A DNA stretch of 44,331 nt, taken from NCBI GenBank assembly GCA_040751775.1, contig JBFMGD010000021.1:1-44331 (forward strand), read 5' to 3'. The notes beneath the pieces were generated by a model. It worked only from the letters and a program-made list of their open reading frames with translations. It ran no database searches and had not been told where the DNA came from. The DNA comes from JBFMGD01 sp040751775 (GTDB lineage Bacteria > Bacillota > Dethiobacteria > DTU022). Shown here in pieces: positions 35,277 to 43,828 of this stretch. A program made the translations under genes and the position numbers. Within the stretch, counting starts at the first letter, position 1. Each line of letters begins with the position of its first letter.

Positions 35277-36062
35277 TTACACAACAAAAAGCGACTCATA
35301 AATTCTTCGAAACGTTAGAAACCAAGGGCAATGTCGCCCAAAACTTAACTTGTAGCGCCGGGCATGGTATACCAGCCGCGATGCCAAGGTGATTAGATTC
35401 TAGATGACCGTGCGAATACGCCTGCGCTGCGCTTTTTTACGCAGCGGCGAGTCAGATACTTTTAAGCTCTCCTGGCCGATAAAGCGCAATATGTTGTAGG
35501 CGGCTAACCCCAGGTGCAAAACCAAGTTGTTCGTCGCGAACTTTCCTGAAGGCAGCCGTTGCAAGTCCAGCTCGCTTTTAATCTCGCTGTGAAACTGCTC
35601 GCTGGTGCCGTGATTTTGATATGACCACCTCCGGTGGGGCCGGCAGCGACGTCCAGTACGTGTCTACTTCCAGCTCAGGCATCAAAAGAAACTGGCCCTT
35701 GTTGTCTATGGTTCTTTTAATCACTTTAAAGACGACCCTTAGGGGCTCTATGCGCCCTCTTTTTTGGGATAGAAAAGAAGGGGTGTCGCTTTGGCTGTGG
35801 TCTTTGCCTTCTCTTAGTCCCACATTGACACCGTACCCTTCTTCGCCCAGGTAAGCAAAGATGGGAGCATAGCCGTCTATGCCTGTGTATATGCGTTTAA
35901 CCCCTTCCTTTTTGGTACCCGAATTATCAAAAAGGGTGATGTCAATACCAAAGGGACCAGGTCCCGCAAGCAGGGAGTGGGGTTAGCTTGTAAAGAACCT
36001 AAAAGTCCCTGTACGACGAGCTGTGCATCGGTAAGACCATCGATGAAAGGGGTCAGCTTAGA
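35277..36062 (-). pseudogene. IS1380-family transposase, 5' truncated with frameshifts and a stop
   Basis: Minus-strand frames join to FIDGLTDAQLVVQGLLGSL, then (shift near 35965) GIDITLFDNSGTKKEG and GIDGYAPIFAYLGEEG. After another shift near 35625 come GTSEQFHSEIKSELDLQRLP and NNLVLHLGLAAYNILRFIGQ. An in-frame TAG lies near 35400 and the last residues end at the TAA at 35277. FDNSxTKKEG, GYAPIFAYLG and HGTSEQFHSEIK are hallmarks of IS1380 transposases. The N-terminal part is missing. Clearly inactive. Confidence 0.82.
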
Positions 36063-36139
36063 CGACCTGACGGATTACAATCTGGCCCGGGCACTTACCA
36101 TGGGTAAGGTTGGTAAGGTTGGTAAGGTTGATCTTACTT
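36048..36139 (+). other. Possible IS1634-like transposase N-terminal scrap with 9-bp tandem repeat
   Basis: A plus-strand frame reads GVSLDDLTDYNLARALTMG, similar to the segment after the N-terminal domain of IS1634 transposases. It is followed by three copies of GGTAAGGTT and a stop. It overlaps the antisense of the IS1380 remnant, so the resemblance could be chance. Confidence 0.3.
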
Positions 36140-36167
36140 GACAGGAGAGGACGGCTGATGCTAAAAT
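36138..36167 (+). promoter_or_regulatory. Promoter of tRNA-Val
   Basis: TTGACA (36138-36143), 18-base spacer, TAAAAT (36162-36167), 21 bases before the tRNA 5' end. Confidence 0.65.
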
Positions 36168-36188
36168 ACTTAAGCAACATCAATCAAT

Positions 36189-36263
36189 GCGCTCGTAGCT
36201 CAGGGGGAGAGCGCCTGCTTGACACGCAGGAGGCCACAAGTTCAAATCTTGTCGAGCGCACCA
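36189..36263 (+). tRNA. tRNA-Val (GAC)
   Basis: Cloverleaf with acceptor GCGCTCG/CGAGCGC. The anticodon arm CCTGC-TTGACAC-GCAGG gives anticodon GAC, and the T arm has the TTCAAAT loop. CCA is encoded at 36261-36263. A terminator follows. Confidence 0.93.
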
Positions 36264-36276
36264 GGCAAACTTACAA

Positions 36277-36306
36277 ATACGGAGCTTTTTCCGCTCCGTA
36301 TCTTTT
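36277..36306 (+). terminator. Terminator of tRNA-Val
   Basis: Nine-bp stem ATACGGAGC/GCTCCGTAT (36277-36285, 36293-36301) followed by CTTTTATTT. Confidence 0.75.
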
Positions 36307-36359
36307 ATTTAATGCGCTGCAATACGCAAGGAGCGGCAGCTCAACTGCAGATGATACGT

Positions 36360-36899
36360 TTACCTGAACAACTCATCCATGACATCCCGGTAGATTTTAA
36401 AATCAGGCTCGCTGAAGAGAACAAAGCGAACCAGTTCAACCCGGGGATGCGCTGTCAAAAAATCGCGCACTGTTTTCAAGGCTATTGCGGCGGCTTCGGC
36501 AACCGGGTAACCGAAAATACCTGTGCTGATCGACGGAAAGGCAATCGACTTAATACCGTTTTGCAGCGCCACCTGCATACTGCTGTGGTAACTACTCTCC
36601 AGTTGCAGGGGGTTTTCGGGCGAGCCGTGATAAACGGGGCCGACGGTATGGATGACATACTTTGCCTTTAGATCGTAACCTTTGGTCAGTTTCGCATCTC
36701 CGGTAGCGCAACCACCCAACTCCCGGCATTCAGCCCACAGCCCGGGGCCGGCCTTGCGGTGAATCGCCCCGGAAACCCCGCCGCCCGGTGACAACTGATT
36801 GTTGGCGGCGTTTACGATCGCCCCGGTGTCCTGGAGCGTGATATCCCCGACCACGAGCTCGATCCGGGCGGAACCGACATTTCTAGAAGCAACGCTCAT
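36360..36899 (-). CDS. Macro-domain protein (ADP-ribose-processing, MacroD-like)
   Basis: 179 residues forming a single macro domain: VVGDITLQDTGAIVNAANNQLSPGGGVSGAIHRKAG (ADP-ribose-binding loop) and the second loop SISTGIFGYPVAEAA. Members hydrolyse O-acetyl-ADP-ribose or remove mono-ADP-ribose from proteins. ATG at 36899 with GGAGG. It is alone between two tRNA genes on the opposite strand and is chromosomal in character, in contrast to the mobile DNA on both sides. Confidence 0.92.
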   Translation of the reverse strand: MSVASRNVGSARIELVVGDITLQDTGAIVNAANNQLSPGGGVSGAIHRKAGPGLWAECRELGGCATGDAKLTKGYDLKAKYVIHTVGPVYHGSPENPLQLESSYHSSMQVALQNGIKSIAFPSISTGIFGYPVAEAAAIALKTVRDFLTAHPRVELVRFVLFSEPDFKIYRDVMDELFR

Positions 36900-36957
36900 C
36901 CGCGATCACCTCCGGGACAAAGTTCAAGACCATCGCCTCATTTTCCTGCTCTCCCCC

Positions 36958-36987
36958 TTGATTTTGCCCTCAAAATCCGGCTATAAT
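36958..36987 (+). promoter_or_regulatory. Promoter of tRNA-Arg
   Basis: TTGATT (36958-36963), 18-base spacer, TATAAT (36982-36987), ten bases before the tRNA. Confidence 0.65.
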
Positions 36988-36997
36988 AAGGTGTCAT

Positions 36998-37073
36998 GCG
37001 CCTGTAGCTCAGGGGATAGAGCGACGGATTCCTAATCCGCAGGCCGCAGGTTCGAATCCTGCCAGGCGCACCA
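36998..37073 (+). tRNA. tRNA-Arg (CCT)
   Basis: Acceptor GCGCCTG/CAGGCGC, D arm TAGCTCAGGGGATAGAGC, anticodon loop TTCCTAA with anticodon CCT, T loop TTCGAAT, encoded CCA. An integrase C-terminal half points toward its 3' end from 37201, so this tRNA is the likely attachment site of an integrated element. Confidence 0.94.
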
Positions 37074-37084
37074 TTTACAAAGCT

Positions 37085-37127
37085 GGATTTGCCCATGGTA
37101 CAAGGGTTTTTGGGCAGATCCTTTTTT
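37085..37127 (+). terminator. Terminator of tRNA-Arg
   Basis: Ten-bp stem GGATTTGCCC/GGGCAGATCC (one G-T wobble; 37085-37094, 37112-37121), followed by a run of T. Confidence 0.75.
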
Positions 37128-37200
37128 ATCCATTTCTCTTTTCACGTGCGCTTGCCCGCCATTCCTCCATTATTCCTCCAAAATCAAAAACCCAAATAAA

Positions 37201-37804
37201 CTACCGGTCGTCTGAGCCGGCCAGAGGTACCGCCTGGGAGTTCCCGCTACCGCAACCGGCGAGTACCGCATGAAATACCTTGGCTGCCTGTTTATGCTTT
37301 GAGCGCTCAAAATGAGTATACCGGTCCCAGGTAAAAGACGGCTTGTAGTAGCCCAGCTTTTCGGAAACGGTCCTCATCTCCATCCCATTCTCGATAAGCA
37401 GCTTGGCGTGCGTATGCCTTAAACAGTGGTAATTGACAGGCAGCCCCAGCCCCCCGGCAAACCTTTTAAACCTGTTGCTGATCGTGTTATGTTTCATCGG
37501 GCTCCCATCGGGCTTCGCACAAACAAAGCCGTGATCGTGGTATTGATCGCCCAGCAGCAGCTTTTCCTGCGCCTGCTTCGCCTTTTGGGCTTTTAGCACT
37601 GCGACATCGGCATCATCGATATCAATGGTCCGTTTTGACCGCTTGCTTTTTGGATATGCGATATGCCACGTGCCGTCTTTTTTCCAGTGCAGCCCTTGGG
37701 CGACAGTGATGGTCTTTTCACTCAAATCAACGTTTTTCCAGGTCAGCCCGAGAACTTCACTCAGCCTCATACCGGTGCTTGCCGCAATAATGCATATTCC
37801 GGCC
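37201..37804 (-). pseudogene. Tyrosine integrase, C-terminal half only
   Basis: Catalytic domain of a phage/ICE-type tyrosine recombinase. The first catalytic Arg is in STGMRLSEVLGLTW, then HCLRHTHAKLLIENG, the late-motif LGYYKPSFTWDRYTHF with the nucleophile Tyr. The frame continues upstream past the ATG at 37770 (GICIIAASTG) and is cut at about 37804 by the left end of an IS21-family element. The N-terminal DNA-binding half is not found elsewhere in the window. Orientation and distance to tRNA-Arg are typical of an integrase at its attachment site. Confidence 0.85.
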
Positions 37805-37810
37805 TGACTC

Positions 37811-37891
37811 GGCCACTCATTCCGACGTCATTCGGCCAGTGATTCCGGTGACATCCGGCCACCCGTTCCGGCCACATGCGGCCAGTTAAAG
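37811..37891. repeat. Three and a half 23-bp direct repeats at the IS21 end
   Basis: Units start at 37811, 37834, 37857 and (partial) 37880. Each begins GGCCA and has a TTCCG or similar core. IS21-family ends carry multiple repeats bound by the transposase, which fits this position. Confidence 0.75.
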
Positions 37892-37916
37892 GGTTCTGCC
37901 ACCTCGTGAGGAACAA

Positions 37917-37949
37917 CCCCTACAATAGTCTGGGAAAAAATTGTAGGGG
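37917..37949 (+). promoter_or_regulatory. Hairpin covering the istA ribosome binding site
   Basis: CCCCTACAAT (37917-37926) and ATTGTAGGGG (37940-37949) form a perfect 10-bp stem. The 3' arm is contiguous with the AGGGGG site of the GTG start at 37958. Read-through mRNA would hide the site; a transcript starting inside the hairpin would not. Confidence 0.55.
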
Positions 37950-37957
37950 GAGAAACT

Positions 37958-38663
37958 GTGAGGTGTGAGGAACCAGTGAGAATACTAGAAATACTGCGGT
38001 TATCCGAATTTGGATATAGCCAACGTAAAATTGCTGCAAGTGTAGGTTGTGCCAAATCGACCGTCGGCGAGGTACAGCGTCGTTGCCGGGAGTTTGACCT
38101 TTGCTATGAACAGGCATCAGGTATGACCAATGAAGCTCTACAGAAACACCTGTACCCTGTTTACACGGCAAGGACATATATCAAGCCTGAGCCCGATTAT
38201 GAGTATATCCATCTGGAACTTCAGAAACACTCGAACCTAAACCTGCAGTTTTTGTGGGAGGAATACAGAAAGAAGAACCCGGATGGACTGGGATATAGTC
38301 AATTCTGTGAACGTTATAACCGGTGGCAAGGCAATACCGGTCAAAACGTGACGATGCATCAGGAACGTGAAGCCGGCAAGGAATTATTTGTAGACTGGAT
38401 GGGTGATAAACTGCCTGTAGTTATAGACCAGTCAACAGGTGAGTTACTTGAGGCCCATTTCTTTGTCAGCACTCTGGGTAACAGCGGTTACCCATATGCG
38501 GAAGCATTTCCCGATGAGAAGCTAAAGAGCTGGTTACTTGGCAATTCACACTGCCTCACCTACTATGGTGGTGTGCCTCTCATCATTGTGCCGGACAACT
38601 GTAAAACCGCGGTCAGCAAACCCAATTACTATGACCCTGTGATTAATCCGGCATACTGGGATT
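37958..38663 (+). pseudogene. IS21 transposase IstA, 3' truncated
   Basis: Starts at GTG 37958 with a helix-turn-helix (EFGYSQRKIAASVGCAKSTV), then the IstA-typical LQFLWEEYRKKNPDGLGYSQFCERY and the start of the DDE domain (ELFVDWMGDK, VPDNCKTAVSKPNYYDPVINPAYWDY). The frame is interrupted at about 38661 by the end of the RIT-type element; the stop at 38689 lies in inserted DNA. About half of the usual 500 residues remain. Confidence 0.85.
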
Positions 38664-38688
38664 ATGTTGTGGGATCACTTATGTTGTG
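38661..38688 (+). repeat. Left terminal repeat of the RIT-type element
   Basis: Starts ATTATGTTGTGGGATCA and contains two direct copies of TTATGTTGTG (38662-38671, 38679-38688). A third, inverted copy (CACAACATAA) lies inside at 38736-38745. Confidence 0.85.
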
Positions 38689-38796
38689 AGTGCATACAAA
38701 AAGTTCCTTGAAACTAGCCAATATTTCCTGGTTGACACAACATAAATATATCTTCTAACATGATCAGGCATTCCAACAAAAAAGGGGGAGCCGATC

Positions 38797-40041
38797 ATGT
38801 TCGAGAAACTCTATTCTAGCCCGAGAGCCATTGCGTGGCACCAAAATGCACCGTACTTGGAGGAGAGGGAGCAATACCTCTCGCATTGCTTGGACAATGG
38901 GTATACGCAAGAATCCCTGTTCCTGATTGCAAAGGAGCTTTTTTGGGTTGCAAGCAAGTTGAATGTTTATCCTGATCTTAGATTGACCCTAGGGCAGGTT
39001 GAGGCTGTTGCCAACAAATGGGATGAACGTGAACATTGCTGTGGCAGATCACTTAATGCCAAGTGGACCAAAACACGCTTTATTCAGGTGGCAAGACAAT
39101 GGCTCCGTTTTTTAGGCTGCTGGTGCGAGCCAACAGATCCGATACCTTTTACCCATCTCCTCGATCAATTCTCTGTGTGGATGGAGGAAGAGCGTGGCCT
39201 GGAGTCAAGCACGATTCAAAGACGAAAGGGCTGCTTGACCCAATTTCTATGCTGGTATGGGGAGAAAAAACAGTCTTTTGACTCCATACGCATTACGGAT
39301 ATCGACGCATATCTAACCGTATGCGGTACAAATGGATGTACGCGGGTCTCGGTTAAAAATGTTGCCACAATTATCCGATCATTCATGAAGTACGCTGGAA
39401 CAAAAGGGTGGTGCGATTCATCTATTGCAGCCGCCATCTGCGCACCGCGCGTTTATAGGCTAGAGAACCTGCCGGCCGGCCCATCCTGGGATCAAGTAAA
39501 AACCCTCTTGGCGAGCATGGAGACAGACCGGCGCTGTGATATACGAGATCTGCCGATCATCATGCTTTGTGCAATTTATGGCTTTCGTGAGACAGAAGTT
39601 GCACGCCTCAAACTTGAAAATATAGATTGGGAACAGAGCCTTATCGTTGTAGAGCGCTGTAAGAGAAGGGGCGGTCAAACCTATCCCCTGGTGCCGGTAG
39701 TTGGTAATGCTATCATTCACTATTTACGTACGGTTCGCCCTCAATCCTCTTTTCGTGAGGTGTTTCTTACCCTCACTCCCCCCTTCAGACCGATTTCCCG
39801 CAGTACTATCTATAGCTTAACCAGTAGACGTCTGGCTCAGATTGGAGTTAATACAAGGCACATCGGCCCTCATTCGCTGCGCCATGCATGTGCCTCCCAT
39901 CTTGTATCGGAAAATTTCACTCTCAAGGAGATTGGCGATCATCTCGGACATTGTTCATCAGCTTCGACCAGAATATATGCCAAAGTTGATCTCCAAGGGC
40001 TGCGCCAAGTAGCAGATTTTGACCTAGGAGGGATCTTATGA
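38797..40041 (+). CDS. Tyrosine recombinase, first of trio
   Basis: 414 residues. N-terminal unique region (1-110), SAM-like core-binding domain (about 115-215), catalytic domain with Arg in IYGFRETEVARLKLENIDWE, HSLRHACASHLV (H-x-x-R), LGHCSSASTRIYAKV (late His and nucleophile Tyr). ATG at 38797 with GGGGGAG. It overlaps the next recombinase by four bases. Corresponds to the first gene of RIT elements. Confidence 0.9.
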   Translation: MFEKLYSSPRAIAWHQNAPYLEEREQYLSHCLDNGYTQESLFLIAKELFWVASKLNVYPDLRLTLGQVEAVANKWDEREHCCGRSLNAKWTKTRFIQVARQWLRFLGCWCEPTDPIPFTHLLDQFSVWMEEERGLESSTIQRRKGCLTQFLCWYGEKKQSFDSIRITDIDAYLTVCGTNGCTRVSVKNVATIIRSFMKYAGTKGWCDSSIAAAICAPRVYRLENLPAGPSWDQVKTLLASMETDRRCDIRDLPIIMLCAIYGFRETEVARLKLENIDWEQSLIVVERCKRRGGQTYPLVPVVGNAIIHYLRTVRPQSSFREVFLTLTPPFRPISRSTIYSLTSRRLAQIGVNTRHIGPHSLRHACASHLVSENFTLKEIGDHLGHCSSASTRIYAKVDLQGLRQVADFDLGGIL

Positions 40042-40997
40042 AACTCTCTAAAGCCATTAACGAATATGTGACATTCAAACAGTCCATTGGGATGCGTTTT
40101 GATAATGAGGCTTCAACGCTGAGGTCTTTCTGCCGAGCGATTGGAGACATAAACATCAAGGAAATCAAGCCCGATCTCGCTCAGAAGTTTATCTCTGGCA
40201 CAGCAGGCAAAGTCACGGCATACTGCTACTTAAAATTTAAGATACTTGGCGGCTTCTACCGTTTTTGCATCAGCCGCGGCTATGTCGCTTCATCACCGCT
40301 TCCATCAACAGCCCCTAAATGCCCTGAATCCATGAAGCCCTATATCTACACAGCAGATGAAGTCCGCAGGCTTTTGCTGGCCACAGAATCGCTGGAAACC
40401 CCGCTGAGCCCTCTTCAGGCAACTACATTCCACACCCTGCTGCTCACGCTATACGGCACAGGTCTGCGCATCAGTGAGGCGCTTGGTCTTGAATTGGCCG
40501 ACATCAATATTGATGAAGGGTTAATCCTCGTTCATAGCAGTAAGTTCTACAAATCCAGAATGGTTCCCACATGCTCCCAGCTAACTGACAGGCTCTGTTC
40601 TTATGCAGCCAAGCGGTTAAAGCTGAATTGCCCGGCAGGCGAGAAGTCCGCCTTTTTCGCTACCCGTACCGGCAATGCCCTGTCATATCATAGAGTTGGT
40701 AAAAAATTTCGGGCATTGCGCTCCCTTGCCGGAATTCACCGGGAAAGCACTGCAAGCTACCAGCCTCGAATCCACGATCTCAGGGCCACTTTCGCCGTTC
40801 ACCGCCTTACAGCATGGTATCAAGAAGGCAAAGACGTGCAACGCCTATTACCTAAGTTATCTACTTACCTGGGGCACGTTGATATCGCTGAAACGCAGAG
40901 TTACCTGGAAATGACACCAGATCTGTTGCAAGAAGCCAGCCTGCGATTTGAACACTATGCTAACGGAGGTGCCTCATGTCTGACAATAAACCAATAG
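40038..40997 (+). CDS. Tyrosine recombinase, second of trio
   Basis: 319 residues with core-binding domain, then TLYGTGLRISEALGLEL (Arg), IHDLRATFAVHRL (H-x-x-R) and LGHVDIAETQSYLEM (late His, Tyr). The ATG overlaps the stop of the first recombinase (ATGA) and is preceded by GGAGG. The end overlaps the third recombinase by 22 bases. Confidence 0.9.
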   Translation: MKLSKAINEYVTFKQSIGMRFDNEASTLRSFCRAIGDINIKEIKPDLAQKFISGTAGKVTAYCYLKFKILGGFYRFCISRGYVASSPLPSTAPKCPESMKPYIYTADEVRRLLLATESLETPLSPLQATTFHTLLLTLYGTGLRISEALGLELADINIDEGLILVHSSKFYKSRMVPTCSQLTDRLCSYAAKRLKLNCPAGEKSAFFATRTGNALSYHRVGKKFRALRSLAGIHRESTASYQPRIHDLRATFAVHRLTAWYQEGKDVQRLLPKLSTYLGHVDIAETQSYLEMTPDLLQEASLRFEHYANGGASCLTINQ

Positions 40998-41971
40998 GCT
41001 CCTGGATCCGCCGCTTCCTTTTGGAGTACCTGGTTAGTGAGCGCAACCTCGCTCGCAACACTCAGGTGAGCTATCGAGACACATTGGCCTTGCTGCTCCC
41101 GTTTATAGCAACGATGTCCAGAAGATCAATCGATCGTCTCTGTATTCTTGATATTACACCGGACATTATACGTACTTTTTTGCAGCACCTGGAGCAAAAA
41201 AGGGGTTGTTCGATTTCCACCAGAAATCAGCGTCTGGCAGCGATCCATGCATTGGCCAAATTTATCGGGGAACACAGCCCGGAGCATCTCGCCTGGTGTA
41301 CAGAGATTTGCACAGTGCCGTTTAAAAAGACCTCAAAACCCTCCGTCATCTATCTTGATAAACCGGAAATGGATGCCATCCTTAACGCTCCGGACAGGAA
41401 AACCTTACAAGGTTTCAAGGATCATACGCTGTTACTGTTTCTCTACAATACAGGAGCCCGTGCCGATGAGGCGGCACGGGTAGCCCTGTCTGATCTTTCT
41501 CTAAACGGTTCGTTATCGGTTCAGATAATGGGCAAGGGTGGTAAAAGGCGTCTTTGTCCTTTGTGGCCTTCAACTGCAAAAAGCCTACGGAATATTGTTG
41601 CCAGCAGAAATGACGGTGATCCCGTCTTCCTCAATTGTCGCGGAGAAGCTATTACTCGTTTCGGTATCTACTCCTTAGTTAAACGCTGCGTAATCAAAGC
41701 GGGCTATCAAATGCCATCACTATTAGCCAAGCAGATCAGCCCCCATACAATTCGACATACAACTGCCGTACATCTTCTGCGCGCCGGCGTGGACATTAAC
41801 ACCATCAGAGCCTGGCTGGGACATGTATCTCTTGATACTACAAATATTTATGCAGAGGTCGATCTTGAGATGAAGGCTAAGGCGCTCGCTCATTGTGAAA
41901 TTGGTTCTGATGTAAATACCAAGCATTGGACTAAAAAACCTGACTTGATGTCTTTTCTAAAGTCACTGTAA
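40976..41971 (+). CDS. Tyrosine recombinase, third of trio
   Basis: 331 residues. Catalytic Arg in LYNTGARADEAARVAL (Gly-Ala-Arg rather than Gly-Leu-Arg), then HTIRHTTAVHLLRAG (H-x-x-R) and LGHVSLDTTNIYAEV (His, Tyr). ATG at 40976 with GGAGG. The downstream segment 41991-42022 forms an imperfect 10-bp hairpin, possibly a terminator without a clear T run. Confidence 0.9.
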   Translation: MSDNKPIGSWIRRFLLEYLVSERNLARNTQVSYRDTLALLLPFIATMSRRSIDRLCILDITPDIIRTFLQHLEQKRGCSISTRNQRLAAIHALAKFIGEHSPEHLAWCTEICTVPFKKTSKPSVIYLDKPEMDAILNAPDRKTLQGFKDHTLLLFLYNTGARADEAARVALSDLSLNGSLSVQIMGKGGKRRLCPLWPSTAKSLRNIVASRNDGDPVFLNCRGEAITRFGIYSLVKRCVIKAGYQMPSLLAKQISPHTIRHTTAVHLLRAGVDINTIRAWLGHVSLDTTNIYAEVDLEMKAKALAHCEIGSDVNTKHWTKKPDLMSFLKSL

Positions 41972-42029
41972 TTTATGTTGTGCCAATTAAAGGGAGGGCT
42001 TCGGTTTTACTGGAGCCTTCCCTGCTCAT

Positions 42030-42056
42030 ACAACATAAATGATCCCACAACATAAT
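42030..42056 (-). repeat. Right terminal repeat of the RIT-type element
   Basis: Inverted copy of the left end. It contains TACAACATAA (42029-42038, one mismatch) and CACAACATAA (42046-42055), with an inner opposite copy TTATGTTGTG at 41973-41982 just after the third recombinase. Confidence 0.85.
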
Positions 42057-42100
42057 TAAGATACGTCATTTTGTCCGTTTAACTGTTCAACGGCAGATAA

Positions 42101-42406
42101 CTGCGCCGCAAAAGCGTCACCTTGCACCTCCTGTGGGAAGAATACAAGACAGCCCACCCCAACGGATACCAGTACAGCTACTTCTGCGAGCTCTACCAGA
42201 AATGGCGGGGTACTCTGGATGTCAGCATGCGCCAGCACCACAAGGCCGGGGAGAAAACCATGGTCGACTATGCCGGACAGACAGTGCCCATCACTGAGCC
42301 CGTGACGGGATATATCTGGCAAGCCCATATCTTCGTGGCGGTCCTGCCCGCCACCAACTATACCTTCGCCAAGAACACCGGCCGGAATCTCACCAGAAAT
42401 ACTTAG
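42101..42406 (+). pseudogene. Second IS21 transposase (IstA) fragment
   Basis: Reads LRRKSVTLHLLWEEYKTAHPNGYQYSYFCELYQKWRG and KTMVDYAGQTVPITEPVTG, a middle segment of an IstA different from the one at 37958. It lacks both ends: an in-frame TAA precedes it, and the family sequence stops at TFA before an unrelated tail that ends at the IS3 boundary. The preceding 42057-42100 shows nothing recognisable. Confidence 0.75.
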
Positions 42407-42540
42407 AGTAATACAGGCGACTACAGAAGTAATTGTGTCAAAATTTGTCGAAAAGTATTTTTACGGGTTTAGTCGTTCTGTCCGGCAATACTATCGAGAG
42501 GTTTTCAACTCTCACATTAACTTAAAGGGGTGTTGCTTTA

Positions 42541-42791
42541 CAATGGCTAAGATCGTGGTTACTTACTTTGATGATAACGGCAAAGCTGCCTATAATGTCC
42601 CCATGAAACCAGACAAAATTTTCGAAATCCTAAGTGAACCTGATATAATAAAAGGCAGGAAACTGCCAGGAAAGAAGGTTCACATAAGATGGGGAGAAGA
42701 AAATTTTCAGCTGAATTTAAAACGAAGATTGTACTGGAACTGCTCCGGGAAGAAAAGCAACTCGGCGATATTGCTCATGAACATGGTATAA
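42541..42791 (+). CDS. Small unrecognised ORF in the IS3 leader
   Basis: From an ATG near 42543, with AAAGGGG ten bases upstream, the frame reads MAKIVVTYFDDNGKAAYNVP and continues to WGEENFQLN, which looks protein-like. It then runs out of frame over orfA for about 100 bases. I do not recognise it. It could be an accessory or leader ORF of this IS, or a gene fragment cut by the element. Confidence 0.35.
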
Positions 42792-43027
42792 GTCCAAATC
42801 AATTAAGAAACTGGAAAAAAGAATTCCTGGAAAATGCCGTCAAAGTCTTTTCTGAAAGCAAATATGAGAAAGAGCTGAATGATAAAGAAAGAGTATTGGA
42901 TGAAGAACGAAATCAATTAATGGCAAAAGTCGGTCAACTCACAATTGAGAATGACTGGCTGAAAAAAAAATCTAAAGAAGTGTTTGGGTACGACTGGGAG
43001 ACTAAGCCTGGTTTCAAAAGACGATAA
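42689..43027 (+). CDS. IS3-family OrfA
   Basis: 112 residues: an N-terminal helix-turn-helix (KFSAEFKTKIVLELLREEKQ, GISPNQLRNWKKEF) and a leucine-zipper-like coiled coil (VGQLTIENDWLKKKS). This is the DNA-binding subunit of IS3 transposases. It overlaps orfB by 44 bases, and an A9 tract near 42962 could support frameshifting. Confidence 0.87.
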   Translation: MGRRKFSAEFKTKIVLELLREEKQLGDIAHEHGISPNQLRNWKKEFLENAVKVFSESKYEKELNDKERVLDEERNQLMAKVGQLTIENDWLKKKSKEVFGYDWETKPGFKRR

Positions 43028-43828
43028 ACTGCCGGTTAGCCGGCAATGCGAGTTACTTGAAGTGAATAGGACAAGTGTTTATTACACGCCTGTAGGACCT
43101 GACCGTGACCTTGAAAATACAATCAAAAACAGGCTTGATTACTGGCATACAAAAATGCCGTACCTGGGGGTTCGAAAATTACGGGATAAGCTGCAGAAAG
43201 AAGATCACCTTCCAGTCGGACGTAAGTTGATTAAACGATACATGGAAGAGATGGGCATTTATGCTATGTGCCCAAAACCCGACCTTTCAAAACGAAACAA
43301 GCAGCATAAGATATACCCGTACTTACTGCGAAACCTTGATATTAACCGGGCGAACCAGGTCTGGGCGATCGACATCACTTATATCAGCATGGGTCGGAGC
43401 CATATGTATTTAACAGCCATCATAGACTGGTATAGTCGTTACATAGTAGGCTGGGAGCTTTCAGACACGCTCGACACTGCGCCGGTTCTTGCTGCGATCA
43501 AGAAGGCTATTAGCAAGCATGGTAAGCCGGAGATTATCAATTCCGACCAGGGTAGCAATTTACAAGCGAGGACTACACAGGGTACTTAAAAAGCGAAAAT
43601 ATCAAACAGAGCATGGATAGTAAAGGACGCTGGATTGACAATGTCGTTATTGAGCGGTGGTTCCGGAGCTTAAAAATTGAACGTATCTATCCCTATGAGT
43701 ATGTTACACCAAGAGAATTAAGGATTGGGATCCGGGAATACGTCTTAGAATACAACACCGAAAGGCCACATCAAACACATGGTTACCTGACTCCAAGCAA
43801 AGTTTTTCTGGGAAGATCGGCGGCCTAA
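42984..43828 (+). pseudogene. IS3-family OrfB transposase, frameshifted
   Basis: DDE integrase: HTH_21-type N-terminus (VSRQCELLEVNRTSVYY), first Asp in WAIDITYI, second Asp in NSDQGSN, and the Glu in NVVIERWFRSLKIER. The frame breaks after NSDQGSN. The downstream frame starts SEDYTGYLKSENIKQSMDSKG. Adding one T to TTT near 43558-43561 restores the family sequence GSNFTSEDY. The element is therefore probably immobile unless the missing base is a sequencing error. Confidence 0.85.

Larger units (their letters stand above)
37805..38660 (+). mobile_element. IS21-family element, left part
   Basis: Begins near TGACTCGGCC at 37805 inside the integrase gene, has repeated 23-bp end units and an istA-type transposase. 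It is cut at 38661 by the RIT-type element. No istB ATPase gene and no right end of this copy are found. Confidence 0.7.
38661..42056 (+). mobile_element. RIT-type element: three tandem tyrosine recombinases with terminal inverted repeats
   Basis: 3.4-kb unit with near-perfect 27-bp inverted ends (38661-38687 and 42030-42056, one mismatch), inserted in the IS21 istA gene. It holds only three overlapping tyrosine recombinase genes, the plan of RIT (recombinase in trio) elements. All three ORFs are intact, so the element may still be functional. Confidence 0.85.

Noticed and set aside
36104..36130. CRISPR-like or VNTR array (GGTAAGGTT units)
   Set aside because: Only three adjacent 9-base units without spacers; a short tandem duplication at most.
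37063..37073. Second copy of the tRNA-Arg 3' end as a distal attachment site
   Set aside because: The CAGGCGCACCA end and its T arm were sought in the rest of the window; only the unrelated tRNA-Val end was found.
37811..37891. CRISPR array
   Set aside because: The 23-bp units are adjacent, have no variable spacers and lie at an IS21 end next to istA, so they are transposase-binding repeats.
38797..41971. Integron or phage integrase cluster
   Set aside because: No attC sites or phage genes; three overlapping recombinases between inverted repeats fit a RIT-type element better.
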